Assembly: GCF_029675105.1 (NCBI RefSeq)
Contig: NZ_JAQQFV010000008.1
Location: 248,001 to 312,000, forward strand
DNA from: Nocardia anocheti
GTDB taxonomy: Bacteria > Actinomycetota > Actinomycetes > Mycobacteriales > Mycobacteriaceae
Direction: 5' to 3'
Length of the DNA: 64,000 bases
Part shown: positions 24,647 to 32,803 of the stretch, in pieces
How positions within the stretch are numbered: the first letter of the stretch is position 1
How the letters are laid out: every line of letters starts with the position of its first letter
Notes under the pieces: model-generated
Told to the model about the DNA's origin: nothing
Seen by the model: the letters and a program-made list of their open reading frames with translations, nothing else
Databases searched by the model: none
Position numbers and translations under genes: made by a program

Positions 24647-26227
24647 CTACGGACGGCTCAAGGCGTCCACGTTGACGTTCTCGCCCAGCAGTTTCGCCTC
24701 GGACTTGCCCGAGAGCATCCCCTCGAGCACGTTCTTGCCGATGGCGGCCTCCTGCGGCAGCGGAATCGGGTAGTCGCCGGTGAAGCAGGCCGTGCACAGG
24801 CGCGAGGCGGGCTGCTCGGTGGCGGCGATCATGCCCTCGGTGCTGATGTAGCCGAGGCTGTCGGCGCCGATCGAGCGGCGCACGTTCTCCACCATGTCGG
24901 CGTAGCTGTCGTCGGAGCCGGTGCCGTTGGCGATCAGCTCCGCGCGCGAGGCGAAGTCGATGCCGTAGAAGCAGGGCCACTTCACCGGCGGCGAGGCGAT
25001 GCGCACGTGGATCTCCAGCGCGCCCGCCTCCCGCAGCATGCGGATCAGCGCGCGCTGGGTGTTGCCGCGCACGATCGAGTCGTCGACCACGATCAGGCGC
25101 TTGCCGCGGATCACCTCGCGCAGCGGGTTGAGCTTGAGCCGGATACCCAGCTGACGGATGGTCTGGCTGGGCTGGATGAAGGTGCGGCCCACATAGGCGT
25201 TCTTCATCAGGCCCTGGCCGTAGGAGATGCCGGAGCCCTGCGCGTAACCGACCGCGGCAGGCGTGCCCGACTCGGGCACCGGGATCACCAGATCGGCCTC
25301 GATCGGATGTTCCTTGGCCAGCTTGCGACCGATCTCCACGCGGGTGGAGTGCACCGAGCGGCCGGAGATGGTGGTGTCGGGACGCGCCAGGTAGACGAAC
25401 TCGAACACGCAGCCCTTGGGCTCGGGAGCGGCGAAGCGCATGGACCGCACGCCGTCGGCATCGATGGCCAGCAGCTCGCCCGGCTCGATCTCGCGGACGA
25501 AGGCGGCGCCGACGATGTCGAGCGCGGCGGTCTCGGAGGCCACCACCCAGCCGCGGTCGAGGCGACCCAGCACCAGCGGGCGCACACCGTGCGGGTCGCG
25601 CGCGGCGTAGAGGGTGTGCTCGTCCATGAAGGTGAGGCAGAACGCGCCGCGCAGTTGCGGCAGCAGCTCCATCGCGGCCTGCTCGATGCTCGAGTCGGCG
25701 GCGGCGTGCGCCAGCAGCGCGGTGACGATGTCGGAGTCGGAGGTGGCACCGGTCATCTGCGGGCGGCCGTTGATCACGCCCGCGCCGATCAGGCCCAGCT
25801 CGCGCGCGCGACCGGCCAGTTCGGCGGTATTGACCAGGTTGCCGTTGTGGCCCAGCGCCAGGCCGGAGCCGACGGCGGTGGTGCGGAAGATCGGCTGCGC
25901 GTTCTCCCAGGTGACACCACCGGTGGTGGAGTAACGACAGTGACCGACGGCGATGTGCCCCGGCATGGCGCCGAGGGTCTGCTCGTCGAACACCTGCGAG
26001 ACCAGGCCGAGGTCCTTGAAGACCAGGATCTGCGAGCCGTCGGAGACGGCGATACCGGCCGCCTCCTGGCCGCGATGCTGCAGCGCGTAGAGGCCGTAAT
26101 AGGTGAGCTTGGCGACGTCCTCGTCCGGAGCCCAGACGCCGAAGACGCCACACTCCTCACGGGGCTCGTTCTCGGGCTCGTCCGGAAGTGTGGATGTGCT
26201 GTCGATCGCGCGATCGGCGTGGGTCAC
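24647..26227 (-). CDS. purF: Amidophosphoribosyltransferase
   Basis: First committed step of purine synthesis: PRPP plus glutamine to phosphoribosylamine. It has 526 residues. A 25-residue leader is followed by the nucleophile in EECGVFGVW (Cys26), so processing of a propeptide is expected, as in other PurF enzymes of the Fe-S type. The glutaminase domain has GHCRYSTTGG and ALGHNGNLVN; the PRTase domain has RLIVVDDSIVRGNTQRALI with the PRPP loop. Cysteines such as GIDFA-region residues and LCTACFTGDYPIP fit a 4Fe-4S cluster. The GTG start has AGGGAG upstream. Confidence 0.96.
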   Translation of the reverse strand: MTHADRAIDSTSTLPDEPENEPREECGVFGVWAPDEDVAKLTYYGLYALQHRGQEAAGIAVSDGSQILVFKDLGLVSQVFDEQTLGAMPGHIAVGHCRYSTTGGVTWENAQPIFRTTAVGSGLALGHNGNLVNTAELAGRARELGLIGAGVINGRPQMTGATSDSDIVTALLAHAAADSSIEQAAMELLPQLRGAFCLTFMDEHTLYAARDPHGVRPLVLGRLDRGWVVASETAALDIVGAAFVREIEPGELLAIDADGVRSMRFAAPEPKGCVFEFVYLARPDTTISGRSVHSTRVEIGRKLAKEHPIEADLVIPVPESGTPAAVGYAQGSGISYGQGLMKNAYVGRTFIQPSQTIRQLGIRLKLNPLREVIRGKRLIVVDDSIVRGNTQRALIRMLREAGALEIHVRIASPPVKWPCFYGIDFASRAELIANGTGSDDSYADMVENVRRSIGADSLGYISTEGMIAATEQPASRLCTACFTGDYPIPLPQEAAIGKNVLEGMLSGKSEAKLLGENVNVDALSRP

Positions 26228-26431
26228 CGTTTGCTCCCTGATCGGGTGGGCTGGGGGAATGGCCGGTCAGTGCACGGATGCGCCAACAGCAACTCCCCGT
26301 ATTGCTAGGGCTGGGGGCACTGGTCATTCTACGGCCGATGGGGGCCTCGACGTGCACCGCAGTGCAAACCCGGCGCAATCGACCGTGGTGATCGCGCGAA
26401 TTCCGGGGACACAGCTGTTACCGTGCCGATC
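26228..26431. promoter_or_regulatory. Divergent purF / DUF3533 promoter region
   Basis: A 204-nt gap. On the plus side TACCGT (26419-26424) ends 7 nt before GTG 26432. No clear operator palindrome for a purine repressor was seen. Confidence 0.4.
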
Positions 26432-27865
26432 GTGACCACCGAAGACAGTGCGCACGAACCAGCTGATTCCCCAGCGTCTCCCGTGGACAACGCCGATTCG
26501 GTAGCGAAGGATTCCGATCCGTCGCCGAGTCGGGGAGCGACGTTGGACACACTCCGTATCCCACCGCGTCGCTGGCTGCGGATCGTGCTCGCGCCCACAG
26601 TGGTGCTGTCGATCGTGTTGTCCCTGCTCGGGGTCATGTACCTGGCCTACATCTCCGACCCGGAGGGAAATCTGCACGATTTCCCGATCGCGCTGGTCAA
26701 CCAGGACGTCGGCGACACCATCGACGTCGACGGCCGCACCCAGCAGGTGAACTTCGGCAAGCAGGTGGCCGACGCGCTGGTGGCGGGCATGCCCGCCGAT
26801 CAGATCGACCTGAAGGTCGTCGGCATCAGCGAATCCGAGCGGCTGATGCGCAGCGCGCAGATCTACGGCGCCATCGTCATCCCCAGCGATTTCAGCAAAC
26901 GACTGGGCATTCTCGGGGTGGGCAGCGTGGTCGGCGGCGAGATCGAACGCCCGATCATCACCGTGCAGACCAACCCCGGCATGGGCCCCTATTCCGCGGG
27001 CATCGTCACCCGGATCGGTCAGCGGGCGATGACCGAGGTGAACAACCAGGTCGGCCAGCAGCTCACCACCCAGGTCCGCGACACCCTCGCCGCCACGCCG
27101 GAGGGCGCGCCGGCGCCGCAGATCTCCGGGGCCGCCCAGCTCACGCTGTCCCAGCCCATCCACGTGATCGAGCAGGACTGGCGTCCACTCGCCTCCGGCG
27201 CGGGCCTGGGCCTGACCGCCTTCTTCTACGCGCTGCTCATCCTGATGGCCGGGGTGGTCGGCGCGATGGTCATCCACACCATGGTCGACGCGCAACTGGG
27301 CTTCCAACCCACCGAGTACGGCCCCTGGTACGTGCACTATCCGCCCACCCCGATCTCCCGATTCCACACCCTGCTGATCAAATGGGGCGTGATGGTCGTC
27401 GTGGCGATCGTCATCTCGCTGCTCTACCTGCTCGTGGCGAAGATCCTCGGCGTGGCCGGTCAGCAGCCCACCCAGCTACTCCTGTTCTCGATCCTGGCGC
27501 TCATCGCGGTCGGCCTCACCTGCATGGCCTCCCTGGCCGCCTTCGGCACCGCGGGCCTGCTCATCAACCTGGCCGTCTTCGTCATCCTCGGCCTCCCCTC
27601 CTCCAGCGGCACCGTCCCCATCCAGGCCACCCCCACCTACATCGCCTGGCTCGCCGAATTCGAACCGATGCACCAGGTCTACCTCGGCATGCGCTCGATC
27701 CTCTACTTCGAATCCGACTACACCGCGGGCCTCGGCCGAGGCATCTGGATGTCCCTCCTGGGCCTGCTCCTAGCCCTCATCGGCGGCATCGTCATCACCA
27801 AGTACTACGACTACAAGGGCCTCCACCGAGAAAACCTCATCGACAAGAAGAAGACCACCGCCTGA
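26432..27865 (+). CDS. DUF3533 / YhgE-Pip-like membrane protein
   Basis: A 477-residue membrane protein. A disordered acidic N-terminus (about 1-45) precedes helix 1 (about 53-73), then a 150-residue extracytoplasmic domain with LVNQDVGDTIDVDGRTQQV and GAIVIPSDFSKRL, then five or six C-terminal helices from about residue 260 with YVHYPPTPISRFHTLLIKWG. This is the ABC-2-like YhgE/Pip/SNG1 layout, implicated in efflux or phage receptor roles; no substrate is known. GTG 26432 is preferred over GTG 26423 because a TACCGT box ends exactly 7 nt before it; the upstream GTG would overlap that box. Confidence 0.8.
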   Translation: MTTEDSAHEPADSPASPVDNADSVAKDSDPSPSRGATLDTLRIPPRRWLRIVLAPTVVLSIVLSLLGVMYLAYISDPEGNLHDFPIALVNQDVGDTIDVDGRTQQVNFGKQVADALVAGMPADQIDLKVVGISESERLMRSAQIYGAIVIPSDFSKRLGILGVGSVVGGEIERPIITVQTNPGMGPYSAGIVTRIGQRAMTEVNNQVGQQLTTQVRDTLAATPEGAPAPQISGAAQLTLSQPIHVIEQDWRPLASGAGLGLTAFFYALLILMAGVVGAMVIHTMVDAQLGFQPTEYGPWYVHYPPTPISRFHTLLIKWGVMVVVAIVISLLYLLVAKILGVAGQQPTQLLLFSILALIAVGLTCMASLAAFGTAGLLINLAVFVILGLPSSSGTVPIQATPTYIAWLAEFEPMHQVYLGMRSILYFESDYTAGLGRGIWMSLLGLLLALIGGIVITKYYDYKGLHRENLIDKKKTTA

Positions 27866-28177
27866 CTACGGCCGGTCGTATATCCCGTGGTCGCCGACCC
27901 GGCGCCACACGAGGAGCGGCTCGCCGTCGTCGGTCTTCTCCAGGTGGAAGGTCGCGCGGCCGTCCGGAGAGGCGAAGTTCCATGTCAGCGAGCAGACCTC
28001 GGAGTTACTGAGCCGGTGCACCCGGAGACGCCGCGGCCAGCCAGGCGTGCCGCTGAACGCCCCGGCGTCGATGACAGGCAGGAAGTGCGACCGCAGAGCC
28101 TGTTGGAACATTCGCTGGTGCTCAGCGGGCAACCGCCGAAAGTCCCGGTCGAACGACGCGAGCGTCCGGTATCTCAC
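27866..28177 (-). CDS. Putative RelE/ParE-like toxin
   Basis: A 103-residue protein starting GTG, overlapping the antitoxin stop as GTGA. Features of the RelE/ParE fold: N-terminal FDRDFRRLPAEHQRMFQQAL helices, then WPRRLRVHRLSNSEVCSLTWNF and a C-terminal strand LVWRRVGDHGIYDRP. Such toxins usually cut mRNA at the ribosome or poison gyrase. Catalytic residues cannot be assigned by eye, so the type is open. The pairing with an AbrB-like small gene is the main support. Confidence 0.6.
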   Translation of the reverse strand: MRYRTLASFDRDFRRLPAEHQRMFQQALRSHFLPVIDAGAFSGTPGWPRRLRVHRLSNSEVCSLTWNFASPDGRATFHLEKTDDGEPLLVWRRVGDHGIYDRP

Positions 28178-28494
28178 TCCACCGCCTCGGCGGGACCCGC
28201 GGCGAGTGAGTCCAGATGCGCCAGCAATGCCTCGGCGTCGTCGAAAGTCTTGTGCCGCCCGGCTTCGACATCCGCTTCGGCCGCGCGCTCGGCGGCTTGA
28301 TGCCCCTGCTCCCAGAACCACATCTCGTCGACGGGAACCGGCAGCGTCGGCCGCAACTCGATGACACCGTCAGCGCGCTCGGTGATCTCCAACTGCGCGC
28401 CCGGCTCGTCCAGCCGGTACTTCTTGCGCAATTCGGCAGGCAGCGCGACTGTCCCCCGCCCCTGGATAGCCGCATAACCCCGGAATGTGCCCAT
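28174..28494 (-). CDS. AbrB/SpoVT-like (PrlF-type) antitoxin
   Basis: A 106-residue protein. Residues 1-50 are a swapped-hairpin AbrB DNA-binding domain: MGTFRGYAAIQGRGTVALPA then ELRKKYRLDEPGAQLEITE. The C-terminal helical half (EMWFWEQGHQAAERAAEADV...) would bind the toxin. It likely represses its own operon. The ATG at MGTF is chosen because GGAGGA lies upstream and the fold begins there; an in-frame start 42 nt earlier is possible. Confidence 0.65.
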   Translation of the reverse strand: MGTFRGYAAIQGRGTVALPAELRKKYRLDEPGAQLEITERADGVIELRPTLPVPVDEMWFWEQGHQAAERAAEADVEAGRHKTFDDAEALLAHLDSLAAGPAEAVE

Positions 28495-28555
28495 AACCCC
28501 AGGGTCCTCCGTTACCGCGATACCGTCAAGCAGCAAAACAGCAATGCGGCCGTCT

Positions 28556-28966
28556 CTACCCGGAGTCGGAGAGCCCGTTCGGCTTGATCGGGATTATCGG
28601 TAGCCAGTCGGCGATCTCGCGGGCTCGCATTCCCGAGGCCGACAGGGCGCCGGATTCGACGGCGGTGTCGAAGTCCAGTAGGCCGGTGGCCAGGAGCAAC
28701 CAGGTGCGGGGATCGGTTTCCACGACGTTCGGTGGTGTGCCTCGCGTGTGCCGTGGGCCTTCGATGCACTGCACCGCCACGAACGGGGGCACCCGCACCT
28801 CCACCGAATGTCCCGGCGCACTGCCCGCCAGCGCCCGCGCCGTGCCCTTGACGGCCGCGCCCAGCTCCGCCCGCCCCGGCGCCGTCGCCCCTTCGTCCCG
28901 CAACCACTCCCCCACCGCGAGCACCGCCGCCCGCACCTCCCCGGCATCCACCGTCTTCCTCGCCAT
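28556..28966 (-). CDS. SCP2-like sterol carrier family protein
   Basis: A 136-residue protein (Rv0807 equivalent) of the sterol-carrier / maleylpyruvate isomerase C-terminal type. It has VEVRVPPFVAVQCIEGPRHTRG and PRTWLLLATGLLDFDTAVESG, the SCP2-like core. Function is unknown; a small hydrophobic ligand is possible. ATG 28966 follows TAGCGT (28979-28974) by 7 nt, so the gene is probably leaderless. In M. tuberculosis it lies next to purF, but here a DUF3533 gene and a toxin-antitoxin module intervene. Confidence 0.78.
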   Translation of the reverse strand: MARKTVDAGEVRAAVLAVGEWLRDEGATAPGRAELGAAVKGTARALAGSAPGHSVEVRVPPFVAVQCIEGPRHTRGTPPNVVETDPRTWLLLATGLLDFDTAVESGALSASGMRAREIADWLPIIPIKPNGLSDSG

Positions 28967-28994
28967 ACCCGGCACGCTACCGACGGCGGTCGGG

Positions 28995-29417
28995 TCAGAT
29001 CTTCTTGACGGTGACGGTGGATTCTTCGAGTAGGCGGGAAAGGTCGTCGGCGTCAGAGGTGTAGAGGACGACGGGCCCGGCTATTCGGCAGGCCGACGCG
29101 GCCAGAACGGCGTCGATCGCGTATTTGTGCCCGTGCATTCCGGCCACGGTCATCAGGCGGCGGGCGTGGGCGATCGTGGCGTCGTCGGTGTGCAGGACGG
29201 TGATGCGGGACATCGCCCACTCCCACTGTCGCGGTGCGCACCGGGGGTTCCACGCCTCCAGCAGGGTCATCGCCGAGGTCGCGACGATCGTGTCCAGATC
29301 GGGAGCAGCGATGATGAGCGCGTGGAAGCGCGGGTCACCGGTAGCGACGCGGGACAGGGCCTCCGAGTCCAGCACGATGGCCCCGGCCGATACCGACGGA
29401 GCTCGGCGGCGGCTCAC
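28995..29417 (-). CDS. vapC: VapC-like PIN-domain ribonuclease toxin
   Basis: A 140-residue PIN protein. The acidic active-site residues are recognisable: Asp in IVLDSEAL, Glu in SAMTLLEAWNP, Asp in KYAIDAVLAASA and Asp in LYTSDADDLSRLL. VapC toxins cut tRNA or rRNA. The GTG overlaps the vapB stop (GTGA), so synthesis is coupled to the antitoxin. The first dozen residues (SRRRAPSVSAGA) are extra compared with most VapC proteins, so a later start is possible. Confidence 0.82.
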   Translation of the reverse strand: MSRRRAPSVSAGAIVLDSEALSRVATGDPRFHALIIAAPDLDTIVATSAMTLLEAWNPRCAPRQWEWAMSRITVLHTDDATIAHARRLMTVAGMHGHKYAIDAVLAASACRIAGPVVLYTSDADDLSRLLEESTVTVKKI

Positions 29418-29668
29418 GCCGTCTTGGGCTTGCGCGCCGGATCGCCCCACAGGGCCTCGAGCAGCTCGGCGCGCGCGGCGTCGATCTGCTCGGCGGACAC
29501 CGGACCGTGCTCGGTATCCAGAAAGTCGCCCAGCTCCCGCAGTTTGTCCATGGCGTCGCGATGCCGCACCGCCTCGGTGACATAGGCCGACACACCGCGC
29601 TCGTCGGCTCGCTCGCGGATGGACTCGAGCAACTCGTCGGGAAGCGTGATGGTGACTTTTCGCGCCAT
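29414..29668 (-). CDS. vapB: VapB-like ribbon-helix-helix antitoxin
   Basis: An 84-residue protein with an RHH fold at the N-terminus (MARKVTITLPDELLESIRER then ADERGVSAYVTEAVRHR) and a C-terminal toxin-binding tail (AELLEALWGDPARKPKTA). It should bind and inhibit the PIN toxin and repress the pair. CATACT lies 6 nt before the ATG with no ribosome site, so it is probably leaderless. It is divergent from the rnz-like gene. Confidence 0.82.
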   Translation of the reverse strand: MARKVTITLPDELLESIRERADERGVSAYVTEAVRHRDAMDKLRELGDFLDTEHGPVSAEQIDAARAELLEALWGDPARKPKTA

Positions 29669-29715
29669 ATATCGAGTATGGCACGCACGAGGGGCGGAGC
29701 GGCGAGGATGGAGCG

Positions 29716-30624
29716 ATGTCGATGCGGGAGCTGGTGGTGTTGGGGACGGCCGGGGCCGTGCCCACTCGGCGGCGCAATCACAATGGGTATCTGCTGCGGT
29801 GGGATGGGCAGGGGGTGCTGTTCGATCCCGGGGAGGGGGTGCAGCGGCAGATGTCGTTCGCGGGGGCTTCGGCGACCGAGTTGCGGTGGGTGTGTGTCAC
29901 CCATTTCCACGGTGATCATTCGCTGGGGGTTCCGGGGATCGTGCAGCGGCTGGGTCGGGATCGGGTGCCGCACGACGTGCACGCGGTGTTCCCCGCCGAG
30001 GGTGCCGAATTCTGGGAGCGGTTGAAGTACGCGACCAGTTACTACGACGAGCCCTCGATCGTGGAACATCCCATCAGCGGTGAGCGGGAGACCTTGCAGG
30101 GCAACGGTTTCACCCTCACCGCCCTGCCGCTGGCGCACAGCATCCCCACCTACGGCTATCGCCTCGCCGAGCCGGACGGGCGCGCCTATCTGCCGGAGAA
30201 ACTGCGGGAGCACGGCATCACCGGCGCGGCCGTGCGGGACCTGTCGGGTGAGCTGCTCGCGGAATGCACGACTCCCAAACCGGGCCAGAAGGTCGCCTTC
30301 GTGATGGATACGGGCCTGTGCGACAACGTCTTCGCGCTCGCCGACGGCGTCGACATGCTCATCATCGAGTCCACCTTCCTCGACACCGAGACCGCGCAGG
30401 CCGCCGAACGCGGGCATCTCACCGCCCGGCAGGCTGGCGAGGTGGCCCGTGCGGCGGGGGTGAAAACCCTTGTCCTGACGCATTTCTCCGAGCGGTACAC
30501 CGAATCCGACGACCCCCTGTTCCTCGAACAGGCCGACTTCTCCGGCGCCGTCCTCGCCCACGACCTCGCCCGCATCCCCCTCCCCGCCCGCCGACCCGGC
30601 CGCACCGTGCCGCCCGCGCACTAG
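29716..30624 (+). CDS. rnz: Ribonuclease Z-like metallo-beta-lactamase enzyme
   Basis: A 302-residue metallo-hydrolase with TAGAVPTRRRNHNGYLLRWD, a GEGVQRQ motif and the zinc ligands HFHGDH at 63-68. Further ligands are MDTG (Asp near 198) and LTHFSERY (His near 250), the ELAC/RNase Z layout. RNase Z matures tRNA 3' ends. The substrate arm is not obvious, so another RNase-Z-family role is possible. The ATG lacks a clear ribosome site; GGAG is only 2 nt away. The stop TAG is also the first part of the next gene's -10 box. Confidence 0.85.
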   Translation: MSMRELVVLGTAGAVPTRRRNHNGYLLRWDGQGVLFDPGEGVQRQMSFAGASATELRWVCVTHFHGDHSLGVPGIVQRLGRDRVPHDVHAVFPAEGAEFWERLKYATSYYDEPSIVEHPISGERETLQGNGFTLTALPLAHSIPTYGYRLAEPDGRAYLPEKLREHGITGAAVRDLSGELLAECTTPKPGQKVAFVMDTGLCDNVFALADGVDMLIIESTFLDTETAQAAERGHLTARQAGEVARAAGVKTLVLTHFSERYTESDDPLFLEQADFSGAVLAHDLARIPLPARRPGRTVPPAH

Positions 30625-30627
30625 GGT
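30622..30627 (+). promoter_or_regulatory. -10 box overlapping the rnz stop codon
   Basis: TAGGGT, 7 nt before ATG 30635. Its TAG is the in-frame stop of the rnz-like gene, so the lipoprotein gene has its own leaderless promoter inside the end of its neighbour. Confidence 0.5.
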
Positions 30628-30634
30628 GATGGTC

Positions 30635-31129
30635 ATGCGAGGTGTGGCCGCCCTGATCGCGCTGTGCGCCCTGGTCACCGCCTGCCAGGCCCCCGACGAC
30701 ACCACCCCGCCCGAACGGTCACCGCTGGTCGCCGCCTGCGCGGGTGACCAGCCGACCGGACCGCAGACCATCGCGGGCGCCGACCTCGCGCGCTTCATCG
30801 CCACCACCCCGCTCCCGGCGGATGTGCGGGTGGCGGGCGGCCAGCTGGCGTTCTCGCCGCAGCGGGCCGGACTGGTCGACTTGTCCCTGGACCTCTGTCT
30901 GCCGGGCGAGGCCGACCTCGACGACCTGCGTCTGGTCGCCACAGCCCTGGCCCACGACCTCGCCGCCCACGAGCTGGGCGACCGCACCGCCGCGCTGTCG
31001 GTCGCCTGCGTCTGCCCGCACGATCCCGGTGTCACCGCGGTGCGCGACCCGGCGTTCCAGCAGCACCCGTGGGACGGCACCCCCTCCCCCGAAGCCGAGC
31101 TGCTGACCTGGGAAATCGTGACCGGTTAG
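30635..31129 (+). CDS. Putative lipoprotein, unknown function
   Basis: A 164-residue secreted lipoprotein. The signal MRGVAALIALCALVTAC has its lipid cysteine at residue 17, then QAPDDTTPPERSP. The body has five or six further cysteines (VAACAG, DLCLPG, VACVCP), suggesting disulfides. I do not recognise the family. The start is moved to ATG 30635, 9 nt after a possible GTG-like start, because the TAGGGT box ends exactly 7 nt before it and the signal peptide begins there. Confidence 0.7.
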   Translation: MRGVAALIALCALVTACQAPDDTTPPERSPLVAACAGDQPTGPQTIAGADLARFIATTPLPADVRVAGGQLAFSPQRAGLVDLSLDLCLPGEADLDDLRLVATALAHDLAAHELGDRTAALSVACVCPHDPGVTAVRDPAFQQHPWDGTPSPEAELLTWEIVTG

Positions 31130-31163
31130 GCACCGGCACCCCCAGGAGTCGTACATTCGTCCC

Positions 31164-32024
31164 ATGAGCGATGCGGAACCGACGACCCTGCGGCTGCGCA
31201 GCAGCAGCGACGGGCTCACCCTCGCCGCCGACAGCTTCGGCCCGGCCGGAGGCCAGCTGGTCGTGATGCTGCACGGCGGCGGCCAGACCCGGCATTCCTG
31301 GAAGCGGACCGGTCGCGCGCTGGCGGCGGCCGGGATGCGGGTGGTCGCGGTGGACGCGCGCGGGCACGGCGACAGCGACTGGTCCCCGGATCGCGACTAC
31401 TCGCGCACCGCCATGGTCGCCGACCTGCACACGGCGCTGGCCCAGCTCGGTGCCACGCCGGAGTCCGGCGCGGTGGTGGTCGGCGCCAGCATGGGCGGGA
31501 TCACCGGTCTGCTCGCCACCGCCGACCCGGCCGGAGCCGCGATTCGCGCCCTGGTCCTGGTGGACATCGTGCCGCGCGCGCAGTCACAGGGGGTGGAGCG
31601 GGTGATGGACTTCCTCGGCAGGCACCGCGACGGCTTCGACACCCTCGAGCAGGTCGCCGACGCGGTGGCGGCGTACATGCCGCACCGCCCGCGCCCCGAG
31701 AAGGCCGACGGTCTGCTGCGCAATCTGCGCCAGCGTGACGGCCGCTGGTACTGGCACTGGGACCCGGACCTGATCAGCGATGTCGACGCGAATCCGGAGG
31801 ACCGCGTCGCCGAGATGGAGGCCGCCGCCGAGGCGCTGACCATCCCGGTCCTGCTGGTGCGCGGCGGCAAGTCCGATGTGGTCAGCGACGAGGGCGCCGC
31901 CGCCTTCCTGGCCCTGGCCCCGCATGCCCGCCTCGCCGAGATCGGCACCGCCGCCCACACCGCCGCGGGCGACGACAACGACGCCTTCACCGACGCCGTC
32001 GCCAGCTTCGTCGCCACTGCCTGA
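31164..32024 (+). CDS. Alpha/beta-hydrolase
   Basis: A 286-residue alpha/beta-fold hydrolase. The oxyanion loop is VVMLHGGGQTRHSW, the nucleophile elbow VVGASMGG (Ser near 112) and the catalytic His lies in AAHTAAGDDND, a tail reminiscent of haloperoxidase/epoxide-hydrolase relatives. The acid is probably in VRGGKSDVV. No signal peptide is present. TACATT (31152-31157) lies 6 nt before the ATG. The substrate is unknown. Confidence 0.82.
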   Translation: MSDAEPTTLRLRSSSDGLTLAADSFGPAGGQLVVMLHGGGQTRHSWKRTGRALAAAGMRVVAVDARGHGDSDWSPDRDYSRTAMVADLHTALAQLGATPESGAVVVGASMGGITGLLATADPAGAAIRALVLVDIVPRAQSQGVERVMDFLGRHRDGFDTLEQVADAVAAYMPHRPRPEKADGLLRNLRQRDGRWYWHWDPDLISDVDANPEDRVAEMEAAAEALTIPVLLVRGGKSDVVSDEGAAAFLALAPHARLAEIGTAAHTAAGDDNDAFTDAVASFVATA

Positions 32025-32098
32025 CCCGGCCGGATGACCGCAGCGGGCGACCGTCGCCGCCGACCCTGAGCCGTCGCGGCACACGCACTGTCGCGGCG
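32025..32098. other. Short convergent gap
   Basis: GC-rich 74 nt between the hydrolase and the CPBP gene; no clear hairpin or ORF seen. Confidence 0.5.
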
Positions 32099-32803
32099 CT
32101 ATCGCCGCCCCTCGATCCATCGAGCCGCGATCGGTGCCAGCGCACCCCCGGCATTGATCGCCAAGTGCGCCAGCGCGGGCGCGGTGGCGCTGCCCGAACG
32201 GCGACGCAGCCAGCCGAAAAACAGCCCGGCGAGGGTGGTCGCCGCGACCGTCACCGCCACCGGGTCGCCCGCCACCCGCGCCGGGCTGATGTGCCACACG
32301 CCGAAATCGAGGGCTCCGACCACCGGCGCGGCCGGGACGCGCGCGTCGTCGAGCAGTGGGTCGAGGGTGCCCCGGAAGACCGCTTCTTCGGCCAGGACCG
32401 TGCCGACGGGGATGTGCAGCGCGATCCACTCCAGGGTCGATGTCTCCGGCACCCGCTCGGCCACTTCGAGTGGCAGCCGCCGCAACGCCGGAATCGAGAG
32501 CGCCACACCGTAACCGGCGAACACCACGGCGGAAGCGCCCATACCCCAGCGAAATCCCGTGACCGACGCCCACTTCGGTCGGCCGCCGAACCCTGCCGTG
32601 AACGCCGCCGCGAACACCACATTCGCTACTGTCCGCCCCCGCAAGCGCAGGTTCAGCGCGGGCAGCAAACGATTACTCCACAGAGGTGGAATCATCAGTG
32701 CGAGAACAACTTTCAATGCAGCGGAGACACGATCGAGGGCACGCCCCGGCGCGCCGCGTGTCCGCTCCGGGAACCGGAGGTCCCGCACGGTCGCGCCCCT
32801 CAC
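32099..32803 (-). CDS. CPBP-family intramembrane metalloprotease
   Basis: A 234-residue membrane protein of the CAAX-protease/bacteriocin-processing (CPBP) family. The active-site motifs are VLAEEAVFRGTLDP (EExxxR), GVWHISPARVAG (first His) and LAHLAINAGG (second His), on several predicted helices. The role in bacteria is unsure; some act in membrane proteolysis. The GTG overlaps the stop of the upstream DUF2319-like gene (GTGA), so the two are coupled. Rv0804 lies in the same place but its identity was not checked. Confidence 0.83.
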   Translation of the reverse strand: MRGATVRDLRFPERTRGAPGRALDRVSAALKVVLALMIPPLWSNRLLPALNLRLRGRTVANVVFAAAFTAGFGGRPKWASVTGFRWGMGASAVVFAGYGVALSIPALRRLPLEVAERVPETSTLEWIALHIPVGTVLAEEAVFRGTLDPLLDDARVPAAPVVGALDFGVWHISPARVAGDPVAVTVAATTLAGLFFGWLRRRSGSATAPALAHLAINAGGALAPIAARWIEGRR

